Assembly: GCA_965200925.1 (NCBI GenBank)
Contig: OZ241738.1
Span: 868,001-932,000 of the forward strand
DNA: 64,000 bases
Source: WTGU01 sp965200925
GTDB lineage: Bacteria; Pseudomonadota; Alphaproteobacteria; UBA828
Direction of reading: 5' to 3'
Notes under the pieces: model-generated
The model's input: only the letters and a program-made list of their open reading frames with translations
The model's database searches: none
What the model was told of the DNA's origin: nothing
Made by a program: the position numbers and the translations under genes
Part shown: in pieces, positions 16,632-25,742 of the stretch
Position numbering within the stretch: position 1 is the first letter of the stretch
How the letters are laid out: each line of letters begins with the position of its first letter

Positions 16632-18551
16632 ATGCCAGTCACGATCGTGCAGACCAACGACGCGCCCTTCGCGCCCGTCGACCTCGACCCGATCACCCTC
16701 GACATCGTCGAGAGCGCGCTGCGCAGCGCCCGTTACGAGATGGATGCCGTGCTCTACCGGACGGCGATGTCACCGGGAATCCGGGAGCAGCACGACGAGT
16801 TCCCGATGATCGCCAACCCGGACGGCAAGATGGTGGTGGGGCAGTTCGGCTCCTTCATCCACGGTTTCAAGCGCGAATACGACGGCACCATCGAGGAGGG
16901 GGACATCTTCCTCACCTCGGATCCGTACAGCTGCGCGGGCGCCATCAGCCACGCGCCGGACTGGCTGATCCTGCGGCCCGTCTACCGCGACGGGCGCCTC
17001 ATCGCCTACGCCTCGATGTTCGGCCACATGACGGACGTGGGCGGCAAGGTGCCGGGCAGTCTGCCTACGGACGCCAACCAGATCTACGAGGAAGGCGTCG
17101 TCATCCCCATCGTCAAGATCTACAAGAACGACGAATTGCAGGAGGACGTGCTCAAGGTCATCCTGCACCAGTGCCGGATGCCGCAGTGGAACCGGAGCGA
17201 CTTCAACGCCCTGGTCGCCGCCGTGCGGCTCGCGGAGAAGCGCATCCACGAACTTTGCGACCGCTTCGGCGTGGACACCGTAATCGCCGCCATGGGCGAG
17301 CTTCTGGAGCGCAACCGGCGGGCGATGCTGCACCTGATCCGCAACACCGTGGGAGAGGACGAGAAACTCTCCTTCGAGGACTACATCTGCGACGACGGCC
17401 TCGGCATGGGTCCCTACAAGATGGCCTGCACCATGTGGCGGGAAGGGGACACATTGATCTTCGATTTCGCCGGCACGGACCCACAGTCCGAGAGCTCGAT
17501 CAACTTCTTCCTCAACGAGGAAATGTTCAAGATGTTCGTCGGCGTCTACATGATCAACGTCTTCGATCCGCAGATCATGTTCAACGACGGCTTCTATGAC
17601 CATGTGGATGTGCGCATCCCACCGGGGACGCTGCTGAAGCCGCTGAAGCCGGCGGCGCTCTCCTCGCGGACGCACGCCCTGGGCCGCATCTTCGACGTCC
17701 TGGGCGGGCTGCTCGGCCAGCGGGCGCCCGACCTCATGGTGGCGGCCGGCTTCTCGGACAGCCCGCATTTCATGTATTCGGGCTACACGAGCGAAGGCGA
17801 GTGGTATCAGCTCTACCAGATCGGCTTCGGCGGCATTCCGGGAAGGCCGGCCGGCGACGGACCGGACGGGCATTCCCTCTGGCCTTCCTTCACCAACGTG
17901 CCCAACGAGTTTCTGGAGGCGTATTTCCCGCTGCGCATCGAGATGTACGAGACGATCCCCGATTCCGGCGGGCCGGGGCTGCACCGGGGCGGCAACGGCG
18001 TCGTCATCGGCTACCGCGCCCTGGAGCCAGGCGAGATGTCGCTCCACGACGACCGATGGCTCACCTGCCCGTGGGGGGTCAACGGCGGCCTGCCGGGCGG
18101 GCGGAGCAGCAAGGAGATCCACCGGGTGGACGGCTCGGTGGAGACGCTCCCCTCCAAGTGCGACCACGTCAAGGTGGAGACTGGTGACCTACTGCTGTTC
18201 AAGACCTGGGGCGGCGGTGGCTGGGGCGATCCTTACGAGCGCGACCCGGCCCTGGTGGCCCTCGAAGTGGAGCGCGGCTTGGTAACGCGGGCGGGCGCCG
18301 CGCGCTACGGCGTGGTGCTGACGGACGCGCTGGCCGTGGATGAAGCAGCGACGGAGGCCTTGCGCGCCGAGCTGCGCGAGGAGCGCGGCGAGGTACGCAT
18401 CTTCGACCGCGGCGGCAGCATCGAGGAGCTCCGCGCCCGCTGCCTGGAGGAGACGGGCTTGGCGCCTCCCAAGCCTCCCCGTTTCAACCGCCGCGTCCTT
18501 CGCTTCCTCCAGGAACGCGAGGCTCGCCCCGCGGCTGCTGCTGCCGAATAA
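16632..18551 (+). CDS. hyuB: Hydantoinase/oxoprolinase subunit B
   Basis: 639 aa, partner of HyuA. Family features are LDPITLDIVESALRSARYEMDAVLYRTAMSPGIREQHDE at the N-terminus, the metal-rich stretch FLTSDPYSCAGAISH..DW, and the C-terminal GGNGVVIGYRALEPGEMS...TWGGGGWGDPYERDPALV. The last 80 residues form a charged extension including a degradation-like IFDRGGSIEEL repeat, somewhat longer than in many HyuB proteins. GGAGGAG precedes ATG 16632. A strong intergenic palindrome follows the gene, so it likely ends the operon. Confidence 0.9.
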   Translation: MPVTIVQTNDAPFAPVDLDPITLDIVESALRSARYEMDAVLYRTAMSPGIREQHDEFPMIANPDGKMVVGQFGSFIHGFKREYDGTIEEGDIFLTSDPYSCAGAISHAPDWLILRPVYRDGRLIAYASMFGHMTDVGGKVPGSLPTDANQIYEEGVVIPIVKIYKNDELQEDVLKVILHQCRMPQWNRSDFNALVAAVRLAEKRIHELCDRFGVDTVIAAMGELLERNRRAMLHLIRNTVGEDEKLSFEDYICDDGLGMGPYKMACTMWREGDTLIFDFAGTDPQSESSINFFLNEEMFKMFVGVYMINVFDPQIMFNDGFYDHVDVRIPPGTLLKPLKPAALSSRTHALGRIFDVLGGLLGQRAPDLMVAAGFSDSPHFMYSGYTSEGEWYQLYQIGFGGIPGRPAGDGPDGHSLWPSFTNVPNEFLEAYFPLRIEMYETIPDSGGPGLHRGGNGVVIGYRALEPGEMSLHDDRWLTCPWGVNGGLPGGRSSKEIHRVDGSVETLPSKCDHVKVETGDLLLFKTWGGGGWGDPYERDPALVALEVERGLVTRAGAARYGVVLTDALAVDEAATEALRAELREERGEVRIFDRGGSIEELRARCLEETGLAPPKPPRFNRRVLRFLQEREARPAAAAAE

Positions 18552-18561
18552 CCCCTTTTCG

Positions 18562-18633
18562 GTGTGCGGGTCTCCAGGCCCGCCCGTTTCTCCGTGCGCG
18601 TTTCGCACGCTGCGGACCTGGAGGCCCGCACAC
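18562..18633. repeat. Inverted pair of REP-like elements (possible terminator)
   Basis: Two 22-bp arms (18562-18583 and 18612-18633, beginning GTGTGCGGG) are inverted copies with two mismatches. They enclose 28 nt that contain a smaller GTGCG/CGCAC hairpin. The structure sits immediately after hyuB and about 50 bp before thiS-thiG. It resembles BIME/REP pairs and may block read-through or exonuclease. Confidence 0.65.
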
Positions 18634-18684
18634 AGGGAGCGAGGAGTTGAGATCGGGGGGCGGAAAGCCGATATTGAGGGGGTG

Positions 18685-19656
18685 ATGCGGGTGCAGGTCA
18701 ACGGGGAAGTGCGGGAGTTCGACGAGCCGCAGTCGGTGCAGAGCATCGTCGAGAGGCTCGGGCTCGATGCGCGCAAGATCGCGGTTGAGCGCAACCTGGA
18801 GGTCGTCCCCCGCAGCGCCTACGAACGCACCGCCGTCGCCGCCGGCGACCGGCTGGAGATCGTCCACTTCATCGGCGGCGGCGCGGACGACGACGATTGG
18901 GAAGTCGCCGGGCGGCGCTTCCGCTCCCGCCTGATCGTCGGTACCGGCAAATACCAGGATTTCGAACAGACGGCCGCGGCGCTGGAAGCCTCGGGCGCGG
19001 AGATCGTCACGGTCGCCGTGCGGCGAGTAAACGTCACCGACCCGAAGGCGCCGATGCTGATCGACCACGTGGACCCGAAGCGCTACACCTACCTTCCCAA
19101 CACCGCCGGCTGCTTCACGGGCGAAGAGGCCGTGCGCACGCTCCGCCTCGCGCGGGAGGCCGGCGGCTGGTCCCTCGTCAAGCTGGAGGTCCTGGGCGAT
19201 CGGGAGACGCTCTACCCCGACATGCCGGAGACCCTGCGCGCCGCCGAGATCCTGATCCGGGACGGCTTCCAGGTAATGGTCTATTGCAACGACGACCCGA
19301 TTATGGCCAAGCGCCTGGAGGACATGGGCTGCGTCGCCATCATGCCGCTGGCGGCGCCCATCGGCTCAGGCCTCGGCGTGCAGAACCCGGTCGGCATCCG
19401 CATCATCGTGGAGCGGGTCTCCGTGCCCGTCCTGGTGGACGCGGGCGTGGGCACGGCCTCGGACGCCGCCGTGGCGATGGAATTGGGCTGCGACGGCGTG
19501 CTCATGAACACGGCCATCGCGGGCGCGAGGGATCCGGTGCGCATGGCGTGCGCGATGCGCCACGCCGTCGAGGCCGGCCGCTTGGCCTATCTCGCCGGCC
19601 GCATGGAGAAGAAGCTTTACGCCGATCCGTCCTCGCCCCTGGGCGGCCTCATCTGA
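18685..19656 (+). CDS. ThiS-ThiG fusion: sulfur carrier and thiazole synthase
   Basis: 323 aa. Residues 1-66 are a ThiS beta-grasp domain (VNGEVREF, ending in FIGGG). Residues about 72-323 are ThiG, with the Schiff-base Lys in LVKLEVLGD, NTAGCFTGEEAVRT, PLAAPIGSGLGVQNP and DAGVGTASDAAVAMELGCDGV. Together they assemble the thiazole phosphate of thiamine from DXP, dehydroglycine and ThiS thiocarboxylate. ATG 18685 (a GTG one codon earlier is possible) begins right at ThiS. The Gly-Gly tail that must be free is followed here by an Asp-rich linker. Such fusions are annotated in other alphaproteobacteria. No TPP riboswitch is visible upstream. Confidence 0.9.
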   Translation: MRVQVNGEVREFDEPQSVQSIVERLGLDARKIAVERNLEVVPRSAYERTAVAAGDRLEIVHFIGGGADDDDWEVAGRRFRSRLIVGTGKYQDFEQTAAALEASGAEIVTVAVRRVNVTDPKAPMLIDHVDPKRYTYLPNTAGCFTGEEAVRTLRLAREAGGWSLVKLEVLGDRETLYPDMPETLRAAEILIRDGFQVMVYCNDDPIMAKRLEDMGCVAIMPLAAPIGSGLGVQNPVGIRIIVERVSVPVLVDAGVGTASDAAVAMELGCDGVLMNTAIAGARDPVRMACAMRHAVEAGRLAYLAGRMEKKLYADPSSPLGGLI

Positions 19657-19728
19657 TTTTTCCTTGGCAATCATTCAGTATGAGGGGGCCAGGTTTTCCT
19701 GTTCTGGCGGGAAGGGGGGAGCCGAGCG

Positions 19729-21123
19729 ATGGGCGAGGGGTTCGTTCACCCATACGTGCCGAACGCGGCGTCGGGGCCCAGGCGGAAGCTGCTGGAGGCG
19801 ATCGGCGTCGCCGACGTCATGGAACTCTACGCCGCGATTCCGGAGGCGCTGCGGGTCAAGGGGCCGCTCGACCTGCCGCCGGCGCTCCCCGGCGAGAGGG
19901 ACTTGCGGCGGCATCTGGAGGAGATCGTCGCCCGCAACCGCGCCTGCGACGGCGCGTGGCTTAATTTCCGCGGCGCCGGCTGCGCGCATCATTACGTACC
20001 CGCGATCGTGGACGAGATCGTCCATCGCGGCGAATTCCTCACCGCCTATGGCGGCGGCCCCTATTCAGACCACGGCAAGAACCAGGCGCTGTTCGAATAT
20101 CAGAGCCTGATGGGCGAGCTGGTGGGCATGGAGGTGGTCTCCGCGCCTACCTACGACGCGGGCGCCGCCGCCGACAGCGCCGCGGCGATGGCCTGTCGTC
20201 TCACCGGCCGCAGCGGCATCCTGGTGCCCGAGACCATGAGTGCTGACCGGCGCACGCAGATGCGGGGCTTCGTCAAGCCGTTTGCGACCGTGGAAACGGT
20301 CGCGCGCGATGCGGCGACAGGACTGCTGGACCGCGCCGACCTCCGGGCCAAGCTCTCGCTCGAGACCGGCGCGGTGGTGATCGAATCGCCCAGCTATCTC
20401 GGCCAGATCGAGACGGCCGCTGCCGAAATCGCGGGCATGGCCCACGCGGCCGGCGCGATGGTCGTCGCCTGCGTTGACCCGATCTCCCTCGGCGTCCTCG
20501 CCGCGCCCGCCGATTACGGCGCCGATCTGGCGGTGGGCGACCTCCAGCCGCTCGGCATTCACATGTACGCGGGCGGTGGCAACGCGGGCTTCATCGCCAG
20601 CCGCGACGACCCACGCATCGTCGCCGAATACCCCACCATGCTGTTCAGCATCACGCCGGGGCGGGATTCCGGCGGGTTCGGCTTCGCTTGGTCCACCATG
20701 GAACGCACCTCCTACGACACCCGCCACGAGGCAACCGACTACTACGGCACCACGCAATGGCTCTGGGGCATCGCCGCCGCCGTCTATCTCGTGCTGATGG
20801 GGCCGCAGGGCATGGCCGAGCTGGGCCGCGGCATCATGCAGCGGGCGCGCTACGCGGCGGAGAGGATCGACGCGCTGCCGGGCCTCGCCGTACCCCATCT
20901 GGAGCGCCCGTTCTTCAAGGAATTCGTCGTCGATTTCGCCGCCTCGGGGAAGACGGTGGTGGACGTCAACGCCGCGCTGCTGGAGGCGGAGATCCATGGC
21001 GGCAAGGATTTGAGCGGCGAATTCCCGGCGCTCGGGCAGGCGGCGCTCTATTGCGTGACGGAGCGCCACGGCAAGGCGGACATTGAGCGGCTGGTGGCGG
21101 CGCTCGCGGAGGCGCTGCGATGA
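19729..21123 (+). CDS. Glycine dehydrogenase (decarboxylating)-like subunit 1
   Basis: 464 aa, GcvPA-like half of the PLP-dependent P-protein. Shared features include the early ..GPRRKLLEAIGV segment, FRGAGCAHHYVPAIVDEIVHR, LFEYQSLMGELVGMEV and the FFKEFVVDF strand near the C-terminus. Several family-typical motifs are changed: the usual AYTPYQ-type loop reads AYGGGPYSDHGKNQ, and the second glycine-rich segment reads DLQPLGIHMYAGGGNAGF. It overlaps the partner subunit by 4 bp (ATGA). No GcvT or GcvH is encoded in the window, so it may not be a standard glycine-cleavage component. Confidence 0.8.
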   Translation: MGEGFVHPYVPNAASGPRRKLLEAIGVADVMELYAAIPEALRVKGPLDLPPALPGERDLRRHLEEIVARNRACDGAWLNFRGAGCAHHYVPAIVDEIVHRGEFLTAYGGGPYSDHGKNQALFEYQSLMGELVGMEVVSAPTYDAGAAADSAAAMACRLTGRSGILVPETMSADRRTQMRGFVKPFATVETVARDAATGLLDRADLRAKLSLETGAVVIESPSYLGQIETAAAEIAGMAHAAGAMVVACVDPISLGVLAAPADYGADLAVGDLQPLGIHMYAGGGNAGFIASRDDPRIVAEYPTMLFSITPGRDSGGFGFAWSTMERTSYDTRHEATDYYGTTQWLWGIAAAVYLVLMGPQGMAELGRGIMQRARYAAERIDALPGLAVPHLERPFFKEFVVDFAASGKTVVDVNAALLEAEIHGGKDLSGEFPALGQAALYCVTERHGKADIERLVAALAEALR

Positions 21124-22721
21124 GCGACCGAATAGAAGGTGATTTCCACGCCGCGCGCTGGAACGAACCCCTGATCGACGAGCTCGGCGAAAGCGGCGGG
21201 CGCGGTCTGCTGCCGCCGGCGGTGGATGCGGAGATCGCGTCGGCCGTGGGCGACGTCGCCGCCCGCTTGCCCGAGGGCGCGCAGCGGAAGGCGCCGCCGG
21301 CTCTCCCCGAAATACCGCAACACCGGGTGCTGCGGCACTTCCTGCGGCTCTCGCAGATGGCCATGGGCTTCGATGTGACGGTGGACATGATGGGCACCTG
21401 CACCATGAAGTACAGCCCCAAGGTGCACGAATACGCGGCCCGTCTGCCGGCTTTCGCCGACGTCCACCCGTTGCAGGACCCGGCGACGATGCAGGGCACG
21501 CTGGAGATCCTCTACCGCTTCGAGCGCATGATGTGCGCGATCGCGGGCATGGACGCCTTCACCTTCCAGCCGGCCAGCGGCGCCCAGGGGATCTACACCA
21601 ACGCCTGCCTGATCCGCGCCTATCACGAGGCGCGCGGCGAGGGCGGGCGGCGCGACGAGATCCTCACCACCGCCTTCTCCCACCCGGCCGACGCGGCGAC
21701 GCCGGCGGTGGCGGGCTTCAAGGTCGTTACCCTGATGCCGGGGGACAGAGGGATCGTCGAGGTCGAGGCGCTGGAAGCCGCGGTCTCAGAGCGGACCGCC
21801 GGCCTGATGCTGACCAACCCGGAGGACACCGGCCAGTTCAACCCGCGCATCCGCGATTTCGTGGACATCGTGCACCGGGCGGGCGGCCTCTGCGCCTACG
21901 ACCAAGCCAACGGCAACCCCCTGCTCGGCATCGTGCGCGCCGGCGACACCGGCTTCGACATGTGCCAGTTCAACCTGCACAAGACCTTCTCCGCCCCCCA
22001 CGGCGCCATCGGCCTGGGCTGTGCGGCGGTCGGCGTGAAGGAACCCCTGCGGCGCTTCTTGCCGCGCCCGCTCGTAACCTTCGACGGCGAGCGTTACGAC
22101 CTCGACCACGCACCGGGGGAGGGGATCGACAAGATCCGCGCCTTCCTCGGCAACGTCCACGCCGTGCTCAAGGCCTATGCCTGGGTCCGCAGCCTGGGCG
22201 CCGAGGGCCTGCGGGCAGTGGCCGAGACGGCAGTGCTCAACAACAACTACATGCTGCACCACATCCGGCGCATCGAAGGCACGAAAATTCCGTGGCCCGA
22301 CAACGACCTGCCGAAGCTCGAACAGGTCCGCTACAGCTGGGAGCCGCTCTACGAGGAGACCGGCGTCACCAGCCGCGACGTCATGAACCGGATGGTCGAT
22401 TTTGGCATGCAGCACTACATGGAGAGCCACGTGCCCATGCTGGTGCCGCAGCCCTTTACCTTGGAGCCCGGCGAATCGCTCACCATCGAGGAAATGGATT
22501 ACATGCTGGACGCGCTGCGCCGTATCGCCGACGAGGCCCGCCGCGAACCGGAGACGGTGAAGGCCGCACCGCACTGCGCCGCGACCGTCCCCCTCGACGG
22601 CGACGTGCCGAACGACCCGGACTGCTGGGCCTTCACGGCGCGGGCCTGGCGACGCAAGCGGGCGAACTGGGCGAAGGCGAAGCGCGGCGACGGGGGCGAG
22701 TCGCGGGGCGGCTACGGCTGA
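21120..22721 (+). CDS. Glycine dehydrogenase (decarboxylating)-like subunit 2
   Basis: 533 aa, GcvPB-like catalytic half. The PLP Lys lies in FNLHKTFSAPH at about residue 288. TCTMKYSPK near residue 95, FTFQPASGAQGIYTNACLIRAYH, and the late PFTLEPGESLTIEEMDYMLDAL are family features. After the Lys the usual poly-Gly segment (GGGGPG-like) is replaced by GAIGLGCAAVGV. The C-terminal region is longer and basic. It is translationally coupled to subunit 1 by an ATGA overlap and followed 8 bp later by an AcoX/NAD-kinase-like gene. Confidence 0.82.
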   Translation: MSDRIEGDFHAARWNEPLIDELGESGGRGLLPPAVDAEIASAVGDVAARLPEGAQRKAPPALPEIPQHRVLRHFLRLSQMAMGFDVTVDMMGTCTMKYSPKVHEYAARLPAFADVHPLQDPATMQGTLEILYRFERMMCAIAGMDAFTFQPASGAQGIYTNACLIRAYHEARGEGGRRDEILTTAFSHPADAATPAVAGFKVVTLMPGDRGIVEVEALEAAVSERTAGLMLTNPEDTGQFNPRIRDFVDIVHRAGGLCAYDQANGNPLLGIVRAGDTGFDMCQFNLHKTFSAPHGAIGLGCAAVGVKEPLRRFLPRPLVTFDGERYDLDHAPGEGIDKIRAFLGNVHAVLKAYAWVRSLGAEGLRAVAETAVLNNNYMLHHIRRIEGTKIPWPDNDLPKLEQVRYSWEPLYEETGVTSRDVMNRMVDFGMQHYMESHVPMLVPQPFTLEPGESLTIEEMDYMLDALRRIADEARREPETVKAAPHCAATVPLDGDVPNDPDCWAFTARAWRRKRANWAKAKRGDGGESRGGYG

Positions 22722-22729
22722 CCGCCGCC

Positions 22730-23845
22730 GTGGCCCGGCCGCCTGTCGGTCTCGTGGTAAACCCGATCGCCGGCATGGGCGGTGGCGTCGGGCTGAAAGG
22801 GACGGATACGCCGGCGATCCTGCGCGAGGCGCGCGCCCGCGGCGCGGTTCCGCGGGCCGGCGCGCGCATGGAAACGGTCCTGCGGGCGCTGGCGCGCGCC
22901 GACGCCTCGTTCGCCTTACTGACCGCGCCCGGCGCCATGGGGGAGGAGAGCGCGAAGGCTGCCGGCTTGCGCCCGGCCGTCGTCGGCCCCCGTCCCGCCG
23001 GGGAGACCGCTGCCGCCGACACCTGCGCGGCCGCGCGGGCGATGGAAGCGGCAGGGGCCCGCCCGATCCTGTTTGCGGGCGGCGACGGGACGGCGCGCGA
23101 CATGGCGGCGGCCGTCGCCGGGCGGGTTCCCGTCATTGGCGTGCCGGCGGGCGTGAAGATGCATTCAGCGGTCTATGCGACCAGCCCGCGCGCCGCCGCC
23201 GATCTCGCCTTGCGCACGCTCGCCGGTGCCTTCGAGATATGCGAACGCGAGGTGATGGACATCGACGAATCGGCATTTCGCGCCGGCGTAGTTTCCGCTC
23301 GTCTTTATGGTTATTTGCGAGTCGTTTATGTGCCGGCTCTCGTACAGAACGTGAAGACGGGCGGCGTCAACGGCGAGCCTGCCGCGCTGCGCCGTGTCGC
23401 CGCCCAGGTCGCGCACCGCATGGAGGCGGGCCGGCTCTACGCCATGGGGCCGGGCACCACGATCCGTGCCGTCATGGAGGCGTTGGGTCTGCCCAAGACG
23501 CTGCTCGGCGTGGATCTGGTGCGCGACGGGGCGTTGCTCGCCGCCGACGCGGACGAAGCGGGGATCCTGCGCGCGCTGGCGGGCGGTCCGGGCGCGGTCG
23601 TCGTGACGCCGATTGGCGGCCAGGGGCATTTTCTCGGGCGCGGCAATCAGCAGATCGGTGCCCGCGTCGTGCGGGCGGTGGGGCCAGGCAACGTGATCGT
23701 TGCCGCGACGCCGGAGAAGCTTGCCGCACTGTGTGGGAGCACGCTCCACGTCGATACCGGCGACCCGGCCCTCGACCGCGCCCTTGCCGGCTGGCGCCGC
23801 GTGCTCACCGGCAGCGGCGAGGCGGTCTGCCGCGTCGCCGTCTGA
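22730..23845 (+). CDS. ATP-NAD kinase/AcoX-like protein
   Basis: 371 aa. N-terminal VGLVVNPIAGMGGGVGLKGTD and the FAGGDGTARDMAAAV motif at about residue 115 define the NAD-kinase/diacylglycerol-kinase fold. The C-terminal part (TPIGGQGHFLGRGNQQI) matches the AcoX-type branch, whose members accompany catabolic dehydrogenase operons. The start is a GTG at 22730, 8 bp after the gcvPB-like stop, so it is co-transcribed. A NAD(P)-linked or small-molecule kinase role is plausible; its substrate is not determinable. Confidence 0.8.
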   Translation: MARPPVGLVVNPIAGMGGGVGLKGTDTPAILREARARGAVPRAGARMETVLRALARADASFALLTAPGAMGEESAKAAGLRPAVVGPRPAGETAAADTCAAARAMEAAGARPILFAGGDGTARDMAAAVAGRVPVIGVPAGVKMHSAVYATSPRAAADLALRTLAGAFEICEREVMDIDESAFRAGVVSARLYGYLRVVYVPALVQNVKTGGVNGEPAALRRVAAQVAHRMEAGRLYAMGPGTTIRAVMEALGLPKTLLGVDLVRDGALLAADADEAGILRALAGGPGAVVVTPIGGQGHFLGRGNQQIGARVVRAVGPGNVIVAATPEKLAALCGSTLHVDTGDPALDRALAGWRRVLTGSGEAVCRVAV

Positions 23846-24208
23846 TCCCTCCGGTGGCACAACGTCGTGGCGGCGAACGGGCCGGCCGCGCAACAAGGCG
23901 TCGGTGCAGGATTCGAACGCATTGTCGACGTGCGTGTTGTAACAGGCTCGACAACGCGAAACTCCCTTGGCCGTCATCGGGAATGCCGCTTCCCCTGAGC
24001 CGACCCCCGCCGCGCCACAGGTCTGACGACGCCGAGCGCCTGAAACTCTCGACCGGTTCGAGAAATCCGGGCTAAGCTCCGCACTCCGCCAGCCGCCGGG
24101 GACGCGGCGGGGCGGGCCCGGCGGGCGTGAGTATCGCCCTGCCGCCCCGAGGGGAACGACGGGCGCCGGCCCGAACCCACCGGCGAGCGACTGCAAAGGG
24201 AGGGAGAC
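23846..24208. other. Intergenic region with inverted repeat before the second ABC operon
   Basis: 363 bp without a gene. It holds a TTGTCGA/TCGACAA inverted repeat (23922-23928 and 23948-23954, 19 nt apart) that could be an operator or weak terminator, and a GGGAGGGAG ribosome site at the end. A tRNA-like TTCGAA at 23912 is not a tRNA. No clear promoter boxes were identified. Confidence 0.45.
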
Positions 24209-25630
24209 ATGGGTACCGATCGAGAAGCGCTCTACAAGCGCTCCATGGAAGAGGCGCGCCTGCTCAGAGCCGGGATCACGCGCCGCCGGATGCTCCAGGT
24301 CGGCGCCGCCGCGGCGGCCGCCGCGGGCGTCGGAATCGCGCCCGGATGGGCCCGTTCGTCCGAGACCCACGGGCCGGGCTATTACGGCGACGATTCGCTC
24401 ACCGGCGAAGTAAAGGTGCATTCCTTCGCCGGGCAACGCTGGGGCCTGCCCTGTGAAGGGGTGATCGCCACCTTCAAGGAGCGCTTCCCCAACGTCGACG
24501 TGGAGGTCATCACCGAGCCGGTGAACGTCGCCTACAACAAAATGCAGGTCCTGGCGGCGTCGAAAACCGACTCCTACAACGCGGCGATCTGCGACCACAA
24601 CATCATGCCGGCGATCGGTCTGATCGGGACGCCGGCCGATCTCGACGGCTGGCTTGCCGAGGACCAGGGCTGGACGGATGACTACTTCGCCGACGTGCCG
24701 CCCAATATCACCATCGGCTACCGCGTGCCGCAGACGGGTGAGGGGCACACCGCCGCGCTCGCCTGCGATAGCAACACCAAGCTGATGTACTACCGCCGGG
24801 ACAAGCTCGAGGAAGCCGGCATCGCCGGCCCACCGGCGACCTTCGAGGAGGCGATCGAAGTCGCCAAGGCGTTGCACGACCCGGACAACGACCAGTACGG
24901 CTTCGTCACCACCGGGCGCCGCGGGCTGTTCGCCGGGCTCGAGCTCTACCAGCTCGTGCGCGCCTATGGCGGAGTCTGGTTCGACGCGAATTGGGAACCG
25001 CAATTCGATACCGAGATCGGCCACAAGGCCTTCGAGATTCTGCTGAAACTGATGGAATACCGCCATCCGGTGACCCTCAACGCCACGGACGACGAGGCCA
25101 ACGCCGTCCTGGCCAAGGGCTCCGCCGTCTTCGCGCCCATGGAGTGGGGAACGTCCGTCCTCCAGAATCCCGAATTCACGGAATTCGCCGACCGCTTCGC
25201 CTCGGCCGTGGTGCCGCGCGGCGGGACGGAAGGCGGCCGGCACCAGCCCCTGATGGGCGGCTTCGGCTATTACGTGAACTCCTTCGGCAAGGATCAACGC
25301 GCCGCCTTCGAATACGTCAAACACCTGAACTCGGGCAACTACGTCGACAGCCGTATCGGCCGCGACTACGTGCGGAACGCCGGCCAGCCGGCCCGCACCT
25401 CGCTGCTGAGGGCCTATGCGACGGAGCAGCCCTATTTCGGCGCGCTGGCGGAATCGATCCCGATCTGCGTGCCGGGCTTCGTGTGGGTGCCCGAAGCCTT
25501 CACGCTGGCGATTTCCCTCGGCAACGAGGTGGCCGCGGTGATCGCCGGCGAGAAAGACGTGGACACGGCGCTCAAGGACATCGACGCAGGCCAGCGCCAG
25601 ATCATGGCCGACGGCGGCTATTACGACTGA
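24209..25630 (+). CDS. Tat-exported ABC substrate-binding protein (sugar type)
   Basis: 473 aa. A long n-region ends in a twin-arginine motif (TRRRMLQVG at about residue 27), then an Ala-rich core and cleavage near ARSSE. The mature part is a family-1 extracellular solute-binding protein: VHSFAGQRWGLPC, FKERFPNVDVEVITEP, LMYYRRDKLEEAGI and the PPATFEEAIEVAKAL segment. This is the periplasmic receptor of the importer encoded by the next two genes. No ATPase gene accompanies them, so they must share one encoded elsewhere. Confidence 0.9.
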   Translation: MGTDREALYKRSMEEARLLRAGITRRRMLQVGAAAAAAAGVGIAPGWARSSETHGPGYYGDDSLTGEVKVHSFAGQRWGLPCEGVIATFKERFPNVDVEVITEPVNVAYNKMQVLAASKTDSYNAAICDHNIMPAIGLIGTPADLDGWLAEDQGWTDDYFADVPPNITIGYRVPQTGEGHTAALACDSNTKLMYYRRDKLEEAGIAGPPATFEEAIEVAKALHDPDNDQYGFVTTGRRGLFAGLELYQLVRAYGGVWFDANWEPQFDTEIGHKAFEILLKLMEYRHPVTLNATDDEANAVLAKGSAVFAPMEWGTSVLQNPEFTEFADRFASAVVPRGGTEGGRHQPLMGGFGYYVNSFGKDQRAAFEYVKHLNSGNYVDSRIGRDYVRNAGQPARTSLLRAYATEQPYFGALAESIPICVPGFVWVPEAFTLAISLGNEVAAVIAGEKDVDTALKDIDAGQRQIMADGGYYD

Positions 25631-25742
25631 CCCGCCGGCGCCGGGCGCCGCGCGCGGTGCCTCCGGGCAGGGCAGAGGCGCTGCTCCGGCGCGCGGGCGC
25701 TTTCGGCCGCGGCTGACGGAGAACCGGGTCGCTCTCTTCCTG

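Noticed and set aside
18552..18684. TPP riboswitch upstream of the ThiS-ThiG gene
   Set aside because: The region is taken up by a REP-like inverted pair and lacks the conserved riboswitch core.
23900..23930. tRNA-like TTCGAA T-loop sequence
   Set aside because: No acceptor, D or anticodon stems can be paired around it.
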